Source of the DNA: a virus
IMG/VR virus record: IMGVR_UViG_3300033233_000105
Coordinates: 1-34,938 of that record
Reading direction: 5' to 3' (one strand)
Length of the DNA: 34,938 bases
How positions within the stretch are numbered: the first letter of the stretch is position 1; every line of letters begins with the position of its first letter. The notes under the pieces were generated by a model. It saw only the letters and a list, made by a program, of their open reading frames with translations. It did no database searches and had not been told where the DNA came from. Positions 5,247-13,454 of the stretch are shown piece by piece. The position numbers were made by a program, and so were the translations under genes.

Positions 5247-6515
5247 ATGGCAAAGAAAGCAACAACCCGTAAAGTTTCTAAATCTGCAGTAGCAGATTTA
5301 TCAACTACAACATTATTAAAAGTTGAAGATGAGTTAAAGAAACTTAGAGTTGAATATACTCGTAAAACTTCATCAATAATAGTTCCGTCAGTTGGAATTA
5401 CTTTATACTTTGATTCAATAGCTAAAAAAGTTATTGGACTTAAAGGTGATAAAGAAGTTTATGCTCAAGCTGATGTTAAAAAAGTTTCTACTTTATTTTC
5501 TAAAGATGTTAAACCTACTAGCTCAGTAGAAAAAACAAAAGAAAAAACTATTAAAGATAAAAAAGTTAAGAAAAGTGTTTTAGAAGTTAGAGCTGAGAAA
5601 GCTGCTATAGCTGAAGCAAAAAAGCAAGTTAAGAAAGAAGCTAAGCCAAAACAAGAACCAAAAGAAAAATACGTTGAACTTGTTGAAGAATCACCAGTAC
5701 TAAAAACAATTATTAAAAAGTCATGTGAACCGGTTGAGTTAGTCTCTATAAAAGATATGTCTAACCAAAAGATTGAAGGCTATATGGGAGTAATGAACTT
5801 AGAACAAAAGAAAGTTGTTTCAATTGTTTCTGATACATATAACTTGCTACCAAATAAAGTTATTGTTGACCCAGTGCTGCAATGGTTAGAACAGAATAAG
5901 ATAAAATATACTATGGATAAATTCACTTACGTAACTGATCAAAGAATGAGATTACATTTAACTTTTCCTGAATTCAAAATTAAAGATGATTCTAAAGATG
6001 GAATTCTTGCAAGTGTATTTTTACATAACTCATATAATCAAATTGAATCTTATCGTTTAGTTGCTGGTGGTATGCGTCAAGTGTGTTCTAATGGTATGAT
6101 AATTGGAACAGTTATAAAAAAACTTTCTGTTATTCACCAAGCAACAAATATTAAAGAAATTTCAATTGCAAATATTGAATCAGTACTTGGTGGCTTTGCT
6201 AGTAACACAAAACATGTTGAAGCAAGAATAATAGAAATGATTCAGCAAAAAGCTGTTGTTAAAGATATTTTATCAATAACAAAAAACTTAGAGCCAAGGA
6301 TAACTGCTTATCTTTTAGAAAAACTCGGACTATGCGAAATGGGAATGGCTACTAGTCAAGCTGTTGCAGTATTAGACGATCTAAATGAAAAACAAACTTT
6401 AAAACAAAGTATGTATGATGTGTATAATATACTCACATACTATGTTTCTCATTTAATGCAGCAAAGATATAGAACAGACTTTTTAATGAAGTTCTCAAAG
6501 AAGTTTGAGATATAA
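5247..6515 (+). CDS. DUF932-family phage/plasmid-like protein
   Basis: The 422-residue product has an N-terminal region of about 85 residues, a Lys/Ala/Glu-rich linker (about 90-145), and a C-terminal DUF932-like domain (about 165-420). Recognisable pieces are VSDTYNLLPN and, further on, YRLVAGGMRQVCSNGMIIG, which match the conserved centre of the DUF932 / TIGR03299 phage-plasmid family. AAAGGA precedes the ATG. The biochemical role of DUF932 is not established; members are common beside replication and recombination genes, as here, where a helicase follows after 2 bases. The long charged linker is unusual. Confidence 0.7.
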   Translation: MAKKATTRKVSKSAVADLSTTTLLKVEDELKKLRVEYTRKTSSIIVPSVGITLYFDSIAKKVIGLKGDKEVYAQADVKKVSTLFSKDVKPTSSVEKTKEKTIKDKKVKKSVLEVRAEKAAIAEAKKQVKKEAKPKQEPKEKYVELVEESPVLKTIIKKSCEPVELVSIKDMSNQKIEGYMGVMNLEQKKVVSIVSDTYNLLPNKVIVDPVLQWLEQNKIKYTMDKFTYVTDQRMRLHLTFPEFKIKDDSKDGILASVFLHNSYNQIESYRLVAGGMRQVCSNGMIIGTVIKKLSVIHQATNIKEISIANIESVLGGFASNTKHVEARIIEMIQQKAVVKDILSITKNLEPRITAYLLEKLGLCEMGMATSQAVAVLDDLNEKQTLKQSMYDVYNILTYYVSHLMQQRYRTDFLMKFSKKFEI

Positions 6516-6517
6516 TT

Positions 6518-7771
6518 TTGAAGCTTCGTAACTATCAACATGAGCTTGCTGAAAAAGGCAAGCTCATATTATTAAAGTATAACTTATTATACTTGGCTAT
6601 GGAGATGCGTGTTGGAAAAACATTTATAGCATTTGAAATAGCTAATCTTATTAAAGCTAAGAAAGTTTTATTCATAACAAAGAAAAGAATTATCTCAACT
6701 GTGTTAGAGAATTTTAATGAGTTAGGTTATAAAAATCTTTTAATAGATTTTATTAACTATGAGTCTATTCATAAACTTGAACTAGCTGTGTATGATTTAA
6801 TAATTTGTGATGAAGCACACACCTTAGGTGGTTTTCCTAAACCATCTAAAGCTGCAAAACAACTGCACAACAGATTAGAAAAACTTTCTACTAGAATTAT
6901 TTTTTTAAGCGGAACACCTACACCTGAATCTTATAGTCAACTTTATCATCAACTATGGATTAGTAGATTTACACCATTTAGTCAGTGGCCTAAATTTTAT
7001 GATTGGGCTAAAGCTGGATTTGTTCAGATAGTACAAAAACAAATTTCCGGTTACAGAATAAATGATTACTCACATGCAAATAAATCTACAATAGATACTT
7101 ATACAAAAAAATTATTTTTATCGTATACACAAGCTGAAGCTAACTTTAATGTAAGTGATATTGATGACGAGATTAAAATAATTCCTTTGCCTGATAACTT
7201 ACTTAAGCTTTCAAGAATACTTATTAATGATAGAGTTTACACACTAAAGAATGGTGATGTTATTCTTTGTGATACTGGTGTTAAACTTCAGCAAAAATTA
7301 CATCAAATATTTTCTGGGACTGTAATAGTAACTACTAAAGAAGCTAAAACAAAATCAATTCAACTTGATGATTATAAAGTCAATTACATACTTAATAATT
7401 ACAAAGGAAAAAAGATTGCTATATATTATTTGTATAATCATGAAGGCATAATGTTAAAGAATAAAATTAGTCCTTGGACAAATGATCAAGTAGTATTTAG
7501 TAAAAATAAATCATATACTTTTATAAGCCAGTTTCAATCTGGCGCTAGAGGAATAAATTTATCTAGCGCTGATGTGATAGTATTTTTTAACATTCATTTT
7601 TCATCTGAGTTGTATCAACAAGCTAGACAGAGAGGTCAAGAGAAAGATAAAGTTGTTGCTACAAAGTTACATTGGTTATTTTCTGATCGTGGTATTGAAC
7701 AAAAAATCTATTCACGTGTTATTAAAAAACAATCTTATACACAATCATATTTTAGAAAGGACTATTTATGA
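6518..7771 (+). CDS. SF2 (SNF2-like) DNA helicase/translocase
   Basis: The 417-residue protein carries the superfamily 2 motifs in order: a Q-motif-like start (NYQHELAEKG, 5-14), Walker A MRVGKT (30-35), DEAH box (98-101), motif III SGTPTPES (about 134-141), motif V SGARGINLSSAD (about 338-349) and motif VI QQARQRGQ (about 365-372). It is compact for the family. It starts with TTG two bases after the DUF932 stop. It is expected to couple ATP hydrolysis to movement on duplex DNA in replication or recombination. The stop overlaps the next gene by an ATGA. Confidence 0.85.
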   Translation: MKLRNYQHELAEKGKLILLKYNLLYLAMEMRVGKTFIAFEIANLIKAKKVLFITKKRIISTVLENFNELGYKNLLIDFINYESIHKLELAVYDLIICDEAHTLGGFPKPSKAAKQLHNRLEKLSTRIIFLSGTPTPESYSQLYHQLWISRFTPFSQWPKFYDWAKAGFVQIVQKQISGYRINDYSHANKSTIDTYTKKLFLSYTQAEANFNVSDIDDEIKIIPLPDNLLKLSRILINDRVYTLKNGDVILCDTGVKLQQKLHQIFSGTVIVTTKEAKTKSIQLDDYKVNYILNNYKGKKIAIYYLYNHEGIMLKNKISPWTNDQVVFSKNKSYTFISQFQSGARGINLSSADVIVFFNIHFSSELYQQARQRGQEKDKVVATKLHWLFSDRGIEQKIYSRVIKKQSYTQSYFRKDYL

Positions 7772-8076
7772 AAAATCAATTTACTCAGTTGACAAATAAG
7801 TTTACTCTAACACTTGATAATGTTAGACAAATTATTTTTAGACAAAGAAAAAAAGATACTGGAACTAAAAAAGAAACTGCTCGCAGCACAGGTGGTGGAG
7901 GTCATACTGTTCCAGCTCATGTTACTGACACAGCTATTAAAACACTTGATAAATATCAGTATAAAAGAAAAACTTGTAATGTTAAATCTGTTTTAGTTAG
8001 AAGAAAAAGAAATAAAATTTCAGCTAGATCTCGCAGAATTAACAGAATAAAAAGACAGCATGGAAAGGCGGCTTAA
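7768..8076 (+). CDS. Small, very basic protein of unknown function
   Basis: The 102-residue product overlaps the helicase stop by 4 bases (ATGA). It contains STGGGGHTVPAHVTDTAIKTL (about 40-60, one residue repeated from its neighbours omitted here) and a strongly basic C-terminus (VRRKRNKISARSRRINRIKR). The charge suggests binding to DNA or RNA. A competing frame at 7814-7996 encodes a Leu/Lys-rich stretch, but this frame is preferred because it is longer, coupled to the helicase, and ends just before the next gene. No family is recognised. Confidence 0.6.
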   Translation: MKNQFTQLTNKFTLTLDNVRQIIFRQRKKDTGTKKETARSTGGGGHTVPAHVTDTAIKTLDKYQYKRKTCNVKSVLVRRKRNKISARSRRINRIKRQHGKAA

Positions 8077-8082
8077 TTTATT

Positions 8083-8388
8083 ATGACAGAACAAGAGTGT
8101 CAAACAAAAATATTACAGTTTCTTTTTAGTATAAATGTTTTTGCATTCAAAGTTATAAATGCAACTACTAGTGGACATACAGATATAACAGCTTGTGTAA
8201 GTGGTGTCTTTGTTGGCATTGAAGTTAAGAGTGATACAGGAAATGTAACTCCACTTCAAGAGTATACACATAAAAGAATTCTTAAATCTAACGGAGCTGT
8301 TTTCGTAGTACGTCCTAGCACATTAGAACAATTTAAAGAACAAATAAATAAAATACTTTTAGCAAATCAAAAAGGAAAAAAGAAATGA
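8083..8388 (+). CDS. VRR-NUC domain nuclease
   Basis: The 101-residue product is a stand-alone VRR-NUC (PD-(D/E)XK superfamily) domain: SGHTDITAC with Asp34, GIEVKS with Glu47 and Lys49, and Gln59 in TPLQEY, followed by GAVFVV. The length matches the small phage type. Members bind Mg2+ and cut DNA, often branched or flapped structures, during replication or recombination. It follows a helicase and a basic protein and overlaps the next gene by 4 bases (ATGA), so it is part of the replication operon. Confidence 0.82.
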   Translation: MTEQECQTKILQFLFSINVFAFKVINATTSGHTDITACVSGVFVGIEVKSDTGNVTPLQEYTHKRILKSNGAVFVVRPSTLEQFKEQINKILLANQKGKKK

Positions 8389-8825
8389 AAGCATATATAG
8401 CAAGTGGTTTTTTTAATGAGCAACAAATTTTAGATATTGAAATAATTAAACAAGCATGTAAAAATGTTGGCTTAGAATTTTATTCACCAAAAGATGAAGT
8501 GGTAGCAAATCCAAATGATGGCCTTGAATCTAGACAAAAAGTTTTTCAAGCAAATATAAATGCTATACAATCTTGTGGTGTTGTAATTGCTAACACACGC
8601 GATAAAGATGTTGGAACTGTTTGGGAAGCTGGATTTGCTTTTGGAATTACTTGTCCTGTTATTTATTACTTTTCCGATAGAGATAAATTCAATGGCTTTA
8701 ATTTAATGCTTGCTGAATCAGGCATAGCTGTATGTAATTCATTAACAGATTTACAAGACGTGTTAACTATGTTTATAAATAACAATTGTAATTATCATAG
8801 ACCTTATCTAAAGGAGATACAATAA
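8385..8825 (+). CDS. Nucleoside 2-deoxyribosyltransferase-like protein
   Basis: The 146-residue protein shows the family pattern: N-terminal YIASGFFNEQQ, a middle strand CGVVIANT, and GTVWEAGFAFG, in which Glu81 is the expected catalytic residue. The length is typical. The family exchanges or hydrolyses the glycosidic bond of deoxynucleosides or deoxynucleotides, salvaging or removing particular bases. It overlaps the nuclease gene by ATGA and is followed by an HD phosphohydrolase, a ThyA-like protein and a dNMP kinase, so it belongs to a nucleotide-remodelling block. The substrate cannot be read from the sequence. Confidence 0.8.
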   Translation: MKAYIASGFFNEQQILDIEIIKQACKNVGLEFYSPKDEVVANPNDGLESRQKVFQANINAIQSCGVVIANTRDKDVGTVWEAGFAFGITCPVIYYFSDRDKFNGFNLMLAESGIAVCNSLTDLQDVLTMFINNNCNYHRPYLKEIQ

Positions 8826-8829
8826 AATT

Positions 8830-9384
8830 ATGACACTATCAAACTTATTAAAATATTGCCATCGTCTTGGAATTTTAGAAAGATTTAATACAAGACCTAG
8901 AATAAAAAAAGAAACTGTTGCTGAGCATTCATATTTTGTTACTTTAATAACAAGTTTACTGTGTGATGCAATAATTCTTAACACTCATTATGTTCCAAAT
9001 AAATACTTAGCACTTAAAATGGCTTTGATTCATGATTTGCCTGAGAGTGAGTTCAGTGATATACCTCATGATTCTAAACAAAAAATTCCTGGATTAAAAG
9101 ATTCTTTATTAGAATTAGAGATGAATTTTTTTAAGTCAGAAGAAAGTAAATTCTGTTACAAAAAGCTATCTGACAATAATTCTCTTGAATCTGCTATAGT
9201 AAATTATGCTGATATACTTGCAGTTAAATATTATGCTGAACAAGAAATTAGTTTAGGTAATACAAATTTTATTTCTATACTTGAAGAGACAGAAAAAAGA
9301 TTGATGGTAATTGAAAATCCGAACATAGAAATTGTTTTTAAAGTTTACTCAAATTTAATATTTGATTGGAGGAAGTTAGTATAA
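8830..9384 (+). CDS. HD-domain deoxynucleotide phosphohydrolase (YfbR-like)
   Basis: The 184-residue product has the HD metal site: His33 in VAEHSY, His68-Asp69 in LIHDLPE and Asp128 in NYADIL, with Glu72 nearby. The arrangement and length resemble YfbR-type 5'-deoxynucleotidases; the phage dATPase DatZ belongs to the same broad group. It would remove phosphate from dNMPs or dNTPs and so shape the nucleotide pool. AAAGGAG lies about 11 bases before ATG, slightly far. The stop overlaps the next start by one base. Neighbours are all nucleotide enzymes. Confidence 0.8.
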   Translation: MTLSNLLKYCHRLGILERFNTRPRIKKETVAEHSYFVTLITSLLCDAIILNTHYVPNKYLALKMALIHDLPESEFSDIPHDSKQKIPGLKDSLLELEMNFFKSEESKFCYKKLSDNNSLESAIVNYADILAVKYYAEQEISLGNTNFISILEETEKRLMVIENPNIEIVFKVYSNLIFDWRKLV

Positions 9385-9911
9385 TGGACTCAATTTCATA
9401 TCAAGTTTTTGGTAAAGTAGTAGTCTTAAATGAAAGACTAATATTTCCAGTTAGCCCAACATTTTTTCATCATAGTAAAAATAATGGAAATGATATTAAA
9501 AAAAATTATTACTGTAGTGAACAAGTTATTTTTAGCAAAGAAGAAATGGAAAACATTCCTAGTTATTATAGTATAGAAGAGAGCAAAGATAAAAAATATT
9601 TTTCTAAAATAAAAGCTAATATAGAACATTTATTTTATCTCTTTGATGTTGGAATAAAAAATGAAAGACAATTGATTTACACTGATGATTCTGATTGTAT
9701 TTCATTGATTCATATTATGCCGCGTATTTACGAAGAGAATCTTAAAACAATGCACAGATCTATGAAAGAGTATTCTGTTTTAGTATATCAAAGAAGCGCT
9801 TATTTGACTTCTCTTATACATGATATGTTATTTATTAAGAGCTTGTTCAAAGATGCCGCTGGAATCACTTATGTGTTAAATAACGTGCACTATATTAAGG
9901 AGTCAATATGA
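9384..9911 (+). CDS. Putative ThyA-fold protein lacking an evident catalytic cysteine
   Basis: I start the gene at ATG 9384, which shares one base with the HD stop and has GGAGGAA upstream; an in-frame TTG at 9366 is less likely. In the 175-residue product the C-terminal part reads VLVYQRSAYLTSLIHDMLF, then G160 and VLNNVHYI. This resembles the ThyA pattern QRS (phosphate-binding Arg) ... G ... sHiY. The region corresponding to the ThyA active-site Pro-Cys-His has Met-Pro-Arg (about 112-114), with no cysteine. The N-terminal half is not recognised and the protein is shorter than ThyA. The assignment is tentative. Confidence 0.4.
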   Translation: MDSISYQVFGKVVVLNERLIFPVSPTFFHHSKNNGNDIKKNYYCSEQVIFSKEEMENIPSYYSIEESKDKKYFSKIKANIEHLFYLFDVGIKNERQLIYTDDSDCISLIHIMPRIYEENLKTMHRSMKEYSVLVYQRSAYLTSLIHDMLFIKSLFKDAAGITYVLNNVHYIKESI

Positions 9912-10354
9912 TATTATTTGAAGGGATAGATAAAACAGGTAAATCAACTTTGCATAAAGCATTTGATAAAGCTGTTAATTATAAGTATCTTACTTGTGAA
10001 AGATATTTTGTAACTTATTTAGCTTATTGTCTTCGTTATAATAGAGAAATAGATTTTGTGCAGCTGTTTAGGGACATGCCACAAGATTTACTTATTGTTC
10101 ATTTGATTTGTTCAAATAAAGAACATTACTATAATAGATTAAAAGAACATAAGCATGAGTATATTAATGATGAAGAAGATGATAAATGTTTTAATAAAGC
10201 TATTGAGATGATACTTAAACTTAATAGCATTGAGAGCCTTAATTTTTGTGGCACAAATAAAAAACGAATTGAAGTTTTAACTCTTGATACAAGTATATTA
10301 ACTGAAGCTACTTGTGTTGAAGAAATAAAATTGCATGCAACGTATTTTTTATAA
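9908..10354 (+). CDS. Thymidylate-kinase-like dNMP kinase
   Basis: The 148-residue product begins with the P-loop FEGIDKTGKST (Gly6-Thr14), has ERYFVTYLAY (31-40) at the place of the DRY motif of thymidylate kinases, and DLLIVHLICS followed by a basic helix where the lid normally lies. At 148 residues it is shorter than usual (about 200). It would phosphorylate a dNMP, possibly the product of neighbouring enzymes. The ATGA overlap with the ThyA-like gene implies coupled translation and a linked pathway. Substrate specificity is unknown. Confidence 0.72.
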   Translation: MILFEGIDKTGKSTLHKAFDKAVNYKYLTCERYFVTYLAYCLRYNREIDFVQLFRDMPQDLLIVHLICSNKEHYYNRLKEHKHEYINDEEDDKCFNKAIEMILKLNSIESLNFCGTNKKRIEVLTLDTSILTEATCVEEIKLHATYFL

Positions 10355-10366
10355 AAATAAATAAAG

Positions 10367-10603
10367 ATGAATGGTTGTAACTTCATGAAAATTATTGTCA
10401 ATATTAGTGTTATTCCAAACACTAAATGGTTGATAGTCGATGCACATAATAAATACTGTTCTATAAGTATAGCTATTCCTAACAATCATATTATTTACAG
10501 GCTAATTAAAATCAGCATAAAACTTTATTTACTAACAGTAGTTAAGATAATTTTAACAATTAGTAAACTAATTTGTTTACGAGAGGAGAAGAATAATGAA
10601 TGA
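10367..10603 (+). CDS. Small hydrophobic protein of unknown function
   Basis: The frame encodes up to 78 residues; ATG 10385 is an alternative start that gives 72. The middle and C-terminal half is hydrophobic and isoleucine-rich (IKLYLLTVVKIILTISKLI), suggesting a membrane segment. There is no strong Shine-Dalgarno. The 3' end contains GAGAGGAG, the ribosome site of the next gene, and overlaps it by 8 bases, which supports an organised operon. Reality of the gene is moderately supported and its function is unknown. Confidence 0.45.
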   Translation: MNGCNFMKIIVNISVIPNTKWLIVDAHNKYCSISIAIPNNHIIYRLIKISIKLYLLTVVKIILTISKLICLREEKNNE

Positions 10604-11087
10604 ACTAGCACAAAACATATTTTATAAATTGAGTACAATTACAGCTTGGAATGACTTAGATAATCAAGTCAAAGATTTGTTAACAGAAGCCATTAACATT
10701 GGAATTGATGAAACACTAAAGCAGGCTAGTGTTGAGTATGAGGTTACTATTAAACTTGCTGAAGTATATAAGCTAATTGATGAGATGATAAATTCAGCAC
10801 AAAAAATAGTGGAAGATTATTTGCTAGAGAAAGATATTACAGACAAGAGAGAAGAAAAAATATTAAGAGCAATCGGCAATTATTACATTATAGCACTTAC
10901 AGGATTAAAAGAAAAGATAAAGATTAACTTACAACTTGCAAGAGCTAAAAAAGAGTTTGAAACAAAATTTTTAGATGGTAATAGTTTGGACACTTTAGAA
11001 TCAGGGGGATTTGATAAACAAGACATTGATGATATAAGAAAACTATGGACTTGGTTTTTAAACAATTTTAATGAACTATCAAAGTAA
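10596..11087 (+). CDS. Helical protein of unknown function (163 aa)
   Basis: The start is well supported by GAGGAGAAGAATAATG. The 163-residue product is rich in charged helix-forming residues (SVEYEVTIKLAEVYKLIDEM; LQLARAKKEFETKFL), with a tail FDKQDIDDIRKLWTWFLNNF. No motif, signal peptide or membrane segment is visible. It sits between the nucleotide block and the ThyX-like gene. A structural or accessory replication role is possible but not supported directly. Confidence 0.65.
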   Translation: MNELAQNIFYKLSTITAWNDLDNQVKDLLTEAINIGIDETLKQASVEYEVTIKLAEVYKLIDEMINSAQKIVEDYLLEKDITDKREEKILRAIGNYYIIALTGLKEKIKINLQLARAKKEFETKFLDGNSLDTLESGGFDKQDIDDIRKLWTWFLNNFNELSK

Positions 11088-11148
11088 TAGTTTTGCAATG
11101 TATCATGTTGTAGTAAGTTATTTTAATAATTATTTAAGGAGTTATAAA

Positions 11149-11343
11149 ATGAAAATAAAAGATGGTGGTTCTACCCAAAACATTAAAGGAAAGAAAATTG
11201 AGGAAATAAAAATCAACTGGACACAGAGTGAGAATTATATCTTTGAAATGTGGGTAAATGATAGCTTATCATATTTAACAATAAACGAATTGTTAGCGTT
11301 AAGAACGGAAATACAAAATGCACTTAATAAGGCGGTTAAATAG
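11149..11343 (+). CDS. Small protein of unknown function (64 aa)
   Basis: I choose ATG 11149 because AAGGAG lies 8 bases upstream; the longer frame from 11071 would overlap the previous gene and has no ribosome site. The product (MKIKDGGSTQNIKGKKIEEI...) has a probable beta N-terminus and a helical C-terminus (TINELLALRTEIQNALNKA). No family is recognised. About 70 noncoding bases separate it from the ThyX-like gene. Confidence 0.6.
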   Translation: MKIKDGGSTQNIKGKKIEEIKINWTQSENYIFEMWVNDSLSYLTINELLALRTEIQNALNKAVK

Positions 11344-11416
11344 CCCTTGTCCATTTAACAAGCGGAAATTTACCAGCAAGCAAAAATAATTTTTTAACAT
11401 AAAAGGATAACATAAA

Positions 11417-12295
11417 ATGAAAGAAAAAAACTTTCCTCAGAAACTCAAATTTGGTGTTAATTATAGTGTTCTTTTTAATGGACTATATTCTATTGAATTA
11501 GAAACTGTTGAAGCACCAAGAGTTGACTATAAACGTTTAGTTTATAGAAAAGTAAAAGCAACATGGGAAGATCAACCTATGTATAAAAAAGACTTAGACT
11601 TAGTTAGTGATGAAGAACTGTTACAAACATTTATGGATGTTATAACATTTAAAACTTTACCAAACTCAATGGAGTCAATTCAATTTACTTTTTTAATTAG
11701 AGGTTTACCACTTGTTGAAGTAACACATTTATTAAGACATAGAACTTTAAGTGGAATACATGCGCAGTGCACTGGCGATAGAGATTTAAGAGAAGATACT
11801 TACTACATTCCAAATAGTATTCAAAGACTAACAGAAGATACTAATGATAATAATTTTGCTGAGCGATATAAAAAGTTAGTTGAACAATGTGTTGAATTAT
11901 ACTCTGATATGGTTGATAGTGGTGATGTTAGTTTAATGGATGCTAGATATATACTGCCAAGAAGTGCGCAGTACTTTTATTATTTCACTGTTAACTTAAA
12001 AGATCTTATCATGATTATCAATCAAAGAAAATGCACAATGATACAGCCAGAGGTTGATAATTATTTTGCTTATTTACTTTACACTGAAGCTGTGAAATAT
12101 ATTCCTGAACTTAAAGAAATTATTACTCTCAAATGTACTAGTAATTGTCATTACGTTAACAGTAGAGATGATTTGAATACTAGATTATATTATCCTGATA
12201 AAAATCATGAAGAGTTGTTACGTAATAAAGGCTTAAATGAAATGCCAAATTCTGTTTATAAAAGAACACGAAAGGATATGGGTAGTTTAATATGA
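11417..12295 (+). CDS. thyX: ThyX-like flavin-dependent thymidylate synthase, variant motif
   Basis: The 292-residue product has the ThyX layout: LLRHRTLSGIHAQCTGDR (106-122 region) at the signature, MDARYILPRSAQ (about 174-185), NLKDLIMIINQR, and IQPEVDNYFAYLL in place of AQ.EI. ThyX makes dTMP from dUMP using FAD, NADPH and methylene-tetrahydrofolate. The canonical RHR-x7-Ser motif is altered: Gln117 occupies the Ser position and Cys118 follows. The protein is longer than usual (about 220-250). The start has AAAAGGA upstream. It overlaps the next gene by ATGA. A related pyrimidine-modifying activity cannot be excluded. Confidence 0.75.
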   Translation: MKEKNFPQKLKFGVNYSVLFNGLYSIELETVEAPRVDYKRLVYRKVKATWEDQPMYKKDLDLVSDEELLQTFMDVITFKTLPNSMESIQFTFLIRGLPLVEVTHLLRHRTLSGIHAQCTGDRDLREDTYYIPNSIQRLTEDTNDNNFAERYKKLVEQCVELYSDMVDSGDVSLMDARYILPRSAQYFYYFTVNLKDLIMIINQRKCTMIQPEVDNYFAYLLYTEAVKYIPELKEIITLKCTSNCHYVNSRDDLNTRLYYPDKNHEELLRNKGLNEMPNSVYKRTRKDMGSLI

Positions 12296-12534
12296 AAAAG
12301 AAAAAATGGATAACTAAATATCAAAAAGAATACGGACAGAAAACTATTCCTATTGATTTTGAAAAGTTTATGAGACATTATGAACTTACTGTTGAAGAGT
12401 TAGTTGTTGTGCTGTGTTATTCAAAACAAGGAGTTGTATCAATGCTTTCACGTGGAACTGTTAAAAGATCTGTGTTTGATTTATTAGCTGTGCACTATTC
12501 AGACATTTATAAGTATATAAAGAAAGTGAAGTAA
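12292..12534 (+). CDS. Small helix-turn-helix DNA-binding protein
   Basis: The 80-residue, Lys-rich protein contains FEKFMRHYELTVEELVVVLC followed by YSKQGVVSMLSRGTVKRS, which fits a Cro/XRE-like helix-turn-helix. It overlaps the ThyX stop by ATGA. A regulator of phage transcription is likely, but no operator is identifiable. It could also be a small structural DNA-binding protein. It is not next to a divergent gene, so a classical repressor switch is not indicated. Confidence 0.55.
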   Translation: MKKKKWITKYQKEYGQKTIPIDFEKFMRHYELTVEELVVVLCYSKQGVVSMLSRGTVKRSVFDLLAVHYSDIYKYIKKVK

Positions 12535-12541
12535 AAAAATT

Positions 12542-13453
12542 ATGGCTTTAATAAAAAATATAAAAAAAGATCTTGGAATAAAAGATGTTATTCGTATTGA
12601 CTACTTTGATTCAAGATATTATAAAATTTTGTATGAAGTAACAAATGGAAAAAAGAAAACTTTGGAAGAAGAACATTTTCCATCTGTTACAGAAATACTA
12701 GGAGCATTTCCAAAACCATTCTTAGCACGGTGGCGTGGTGAAGTTGGAAATGAAAGAGCTGAGCAAGTAATAAGTGATGCACTTAATTTAGGTAGTACTA
12801 TACACAGTGGTGCTGAACTAATTGCTAATGGTGCAGCTGTTGTTTATAATCCTTACGGCAAGCCGATATATAATGAGAAACAACTTAAAGATATGGAAAA
12901 AAAGTTTGGAAAAATTTTCATATGTCGTTTTCAAAAAGAATTTGTTCAACTTTATAGAATTTGGCAGTTCTTTGAAATAGTTAAGCCAACTAAAATAGAA
13001 ACAGAGATAACTGTTTACTCATTGAAATGGAAGTTCGCTGGCACAACAGATCTATTCTGTTATATTAAAGAAGGCGATTATATGATTCAAGGTTCTCAGC
13101 CAATGTACTTACAAGAAGGCTTTTACTTGTGTGACTATAAAACAGGTAAAAATATTGACAAGTCAAATAAATTTCAAGTCTCAGCATATATGGAAGCTAT
13201 AATGGAAGGTAAGCAAGAGATGAGAAAAAAAATAGTTGGTGGATTATTGCTTCATCCAAACAATGAAAAAATTGAAAATGGAATTCAAGGCTTTAAAGCA
13301 ACTTTGATAACTATGGAAGAACAACAAGAATATTTTAGAAGCTTTATTAAAGTTTATGATGTTTATAAAATAGATAAGCCAATTCCAACACCAAAAGAAT
13401 TTGCTATCCCTACAGTGTTAAGCTATTCTCAATTAACAAAAGGAAAAAAATAA
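12542..13453 (+). CDS. RecB/Cas4-like PD-(D/E)XK exonuclease
   Basis: The 303-residue product has PSVTEILGAF near the N-terminus, then GSTIHSGAE with His88, FAGTTDLF with Asp170, CDYKTG with Asp198 and Lys200, and FQVSAYMEA downstream. This is the motif order of RecB-family nucleases (H, D, DxK, Q/Y). Phage members act as exonucleases in recombination or DNA processing. It lies 7 bases after the helix-turn-helix gene and 1 base before the DNA polymerase gene, placing it in the replication and recombination operon. Confidence 0.8.
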   Translation: MALIKNIKKDLGIKDVIRIDYFDSRYYKILYEVTNGKKKTLEEEHFPSVTEILGAFPKPFLARWRGEVGNERAEQVISDALNLGSTIHSGAELIANGAAVVYNPYGKPIYNEKQLKDMEKKFGKIFICRFQKEFVQLYRIWQFFEIVKPTKIETEITVYSLKWKFAGTTDLFCYIKEGDYMIQGSQPMYLQEGFYLCDYKTGKNIDKSNKFQVSAYMEAIMEGKQEMRKKIVGGLLLHPNNEKIENGIQGFKATLITMEEQQEYFRSFIKVYDVYKIDKPIPTPKEFAIPTVLSYSQLTKGKK

Positions 13454-13454
13454 A

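Noticed and set aside
7814-7996. Alternative + strand frame of 60 codons inside the basic protein gene
   Set aside because: It is shorter, not coupled to the helicase, and ends in the middle of the region; the frame at 7768 explains the whole interval.
10129-10485. Minus-strand frame of 118 codons across the dNMP kinase end
   Set aside because: It lies opposite a gene with clear kinase motifs, and no other minus-strand gene exists in the window.
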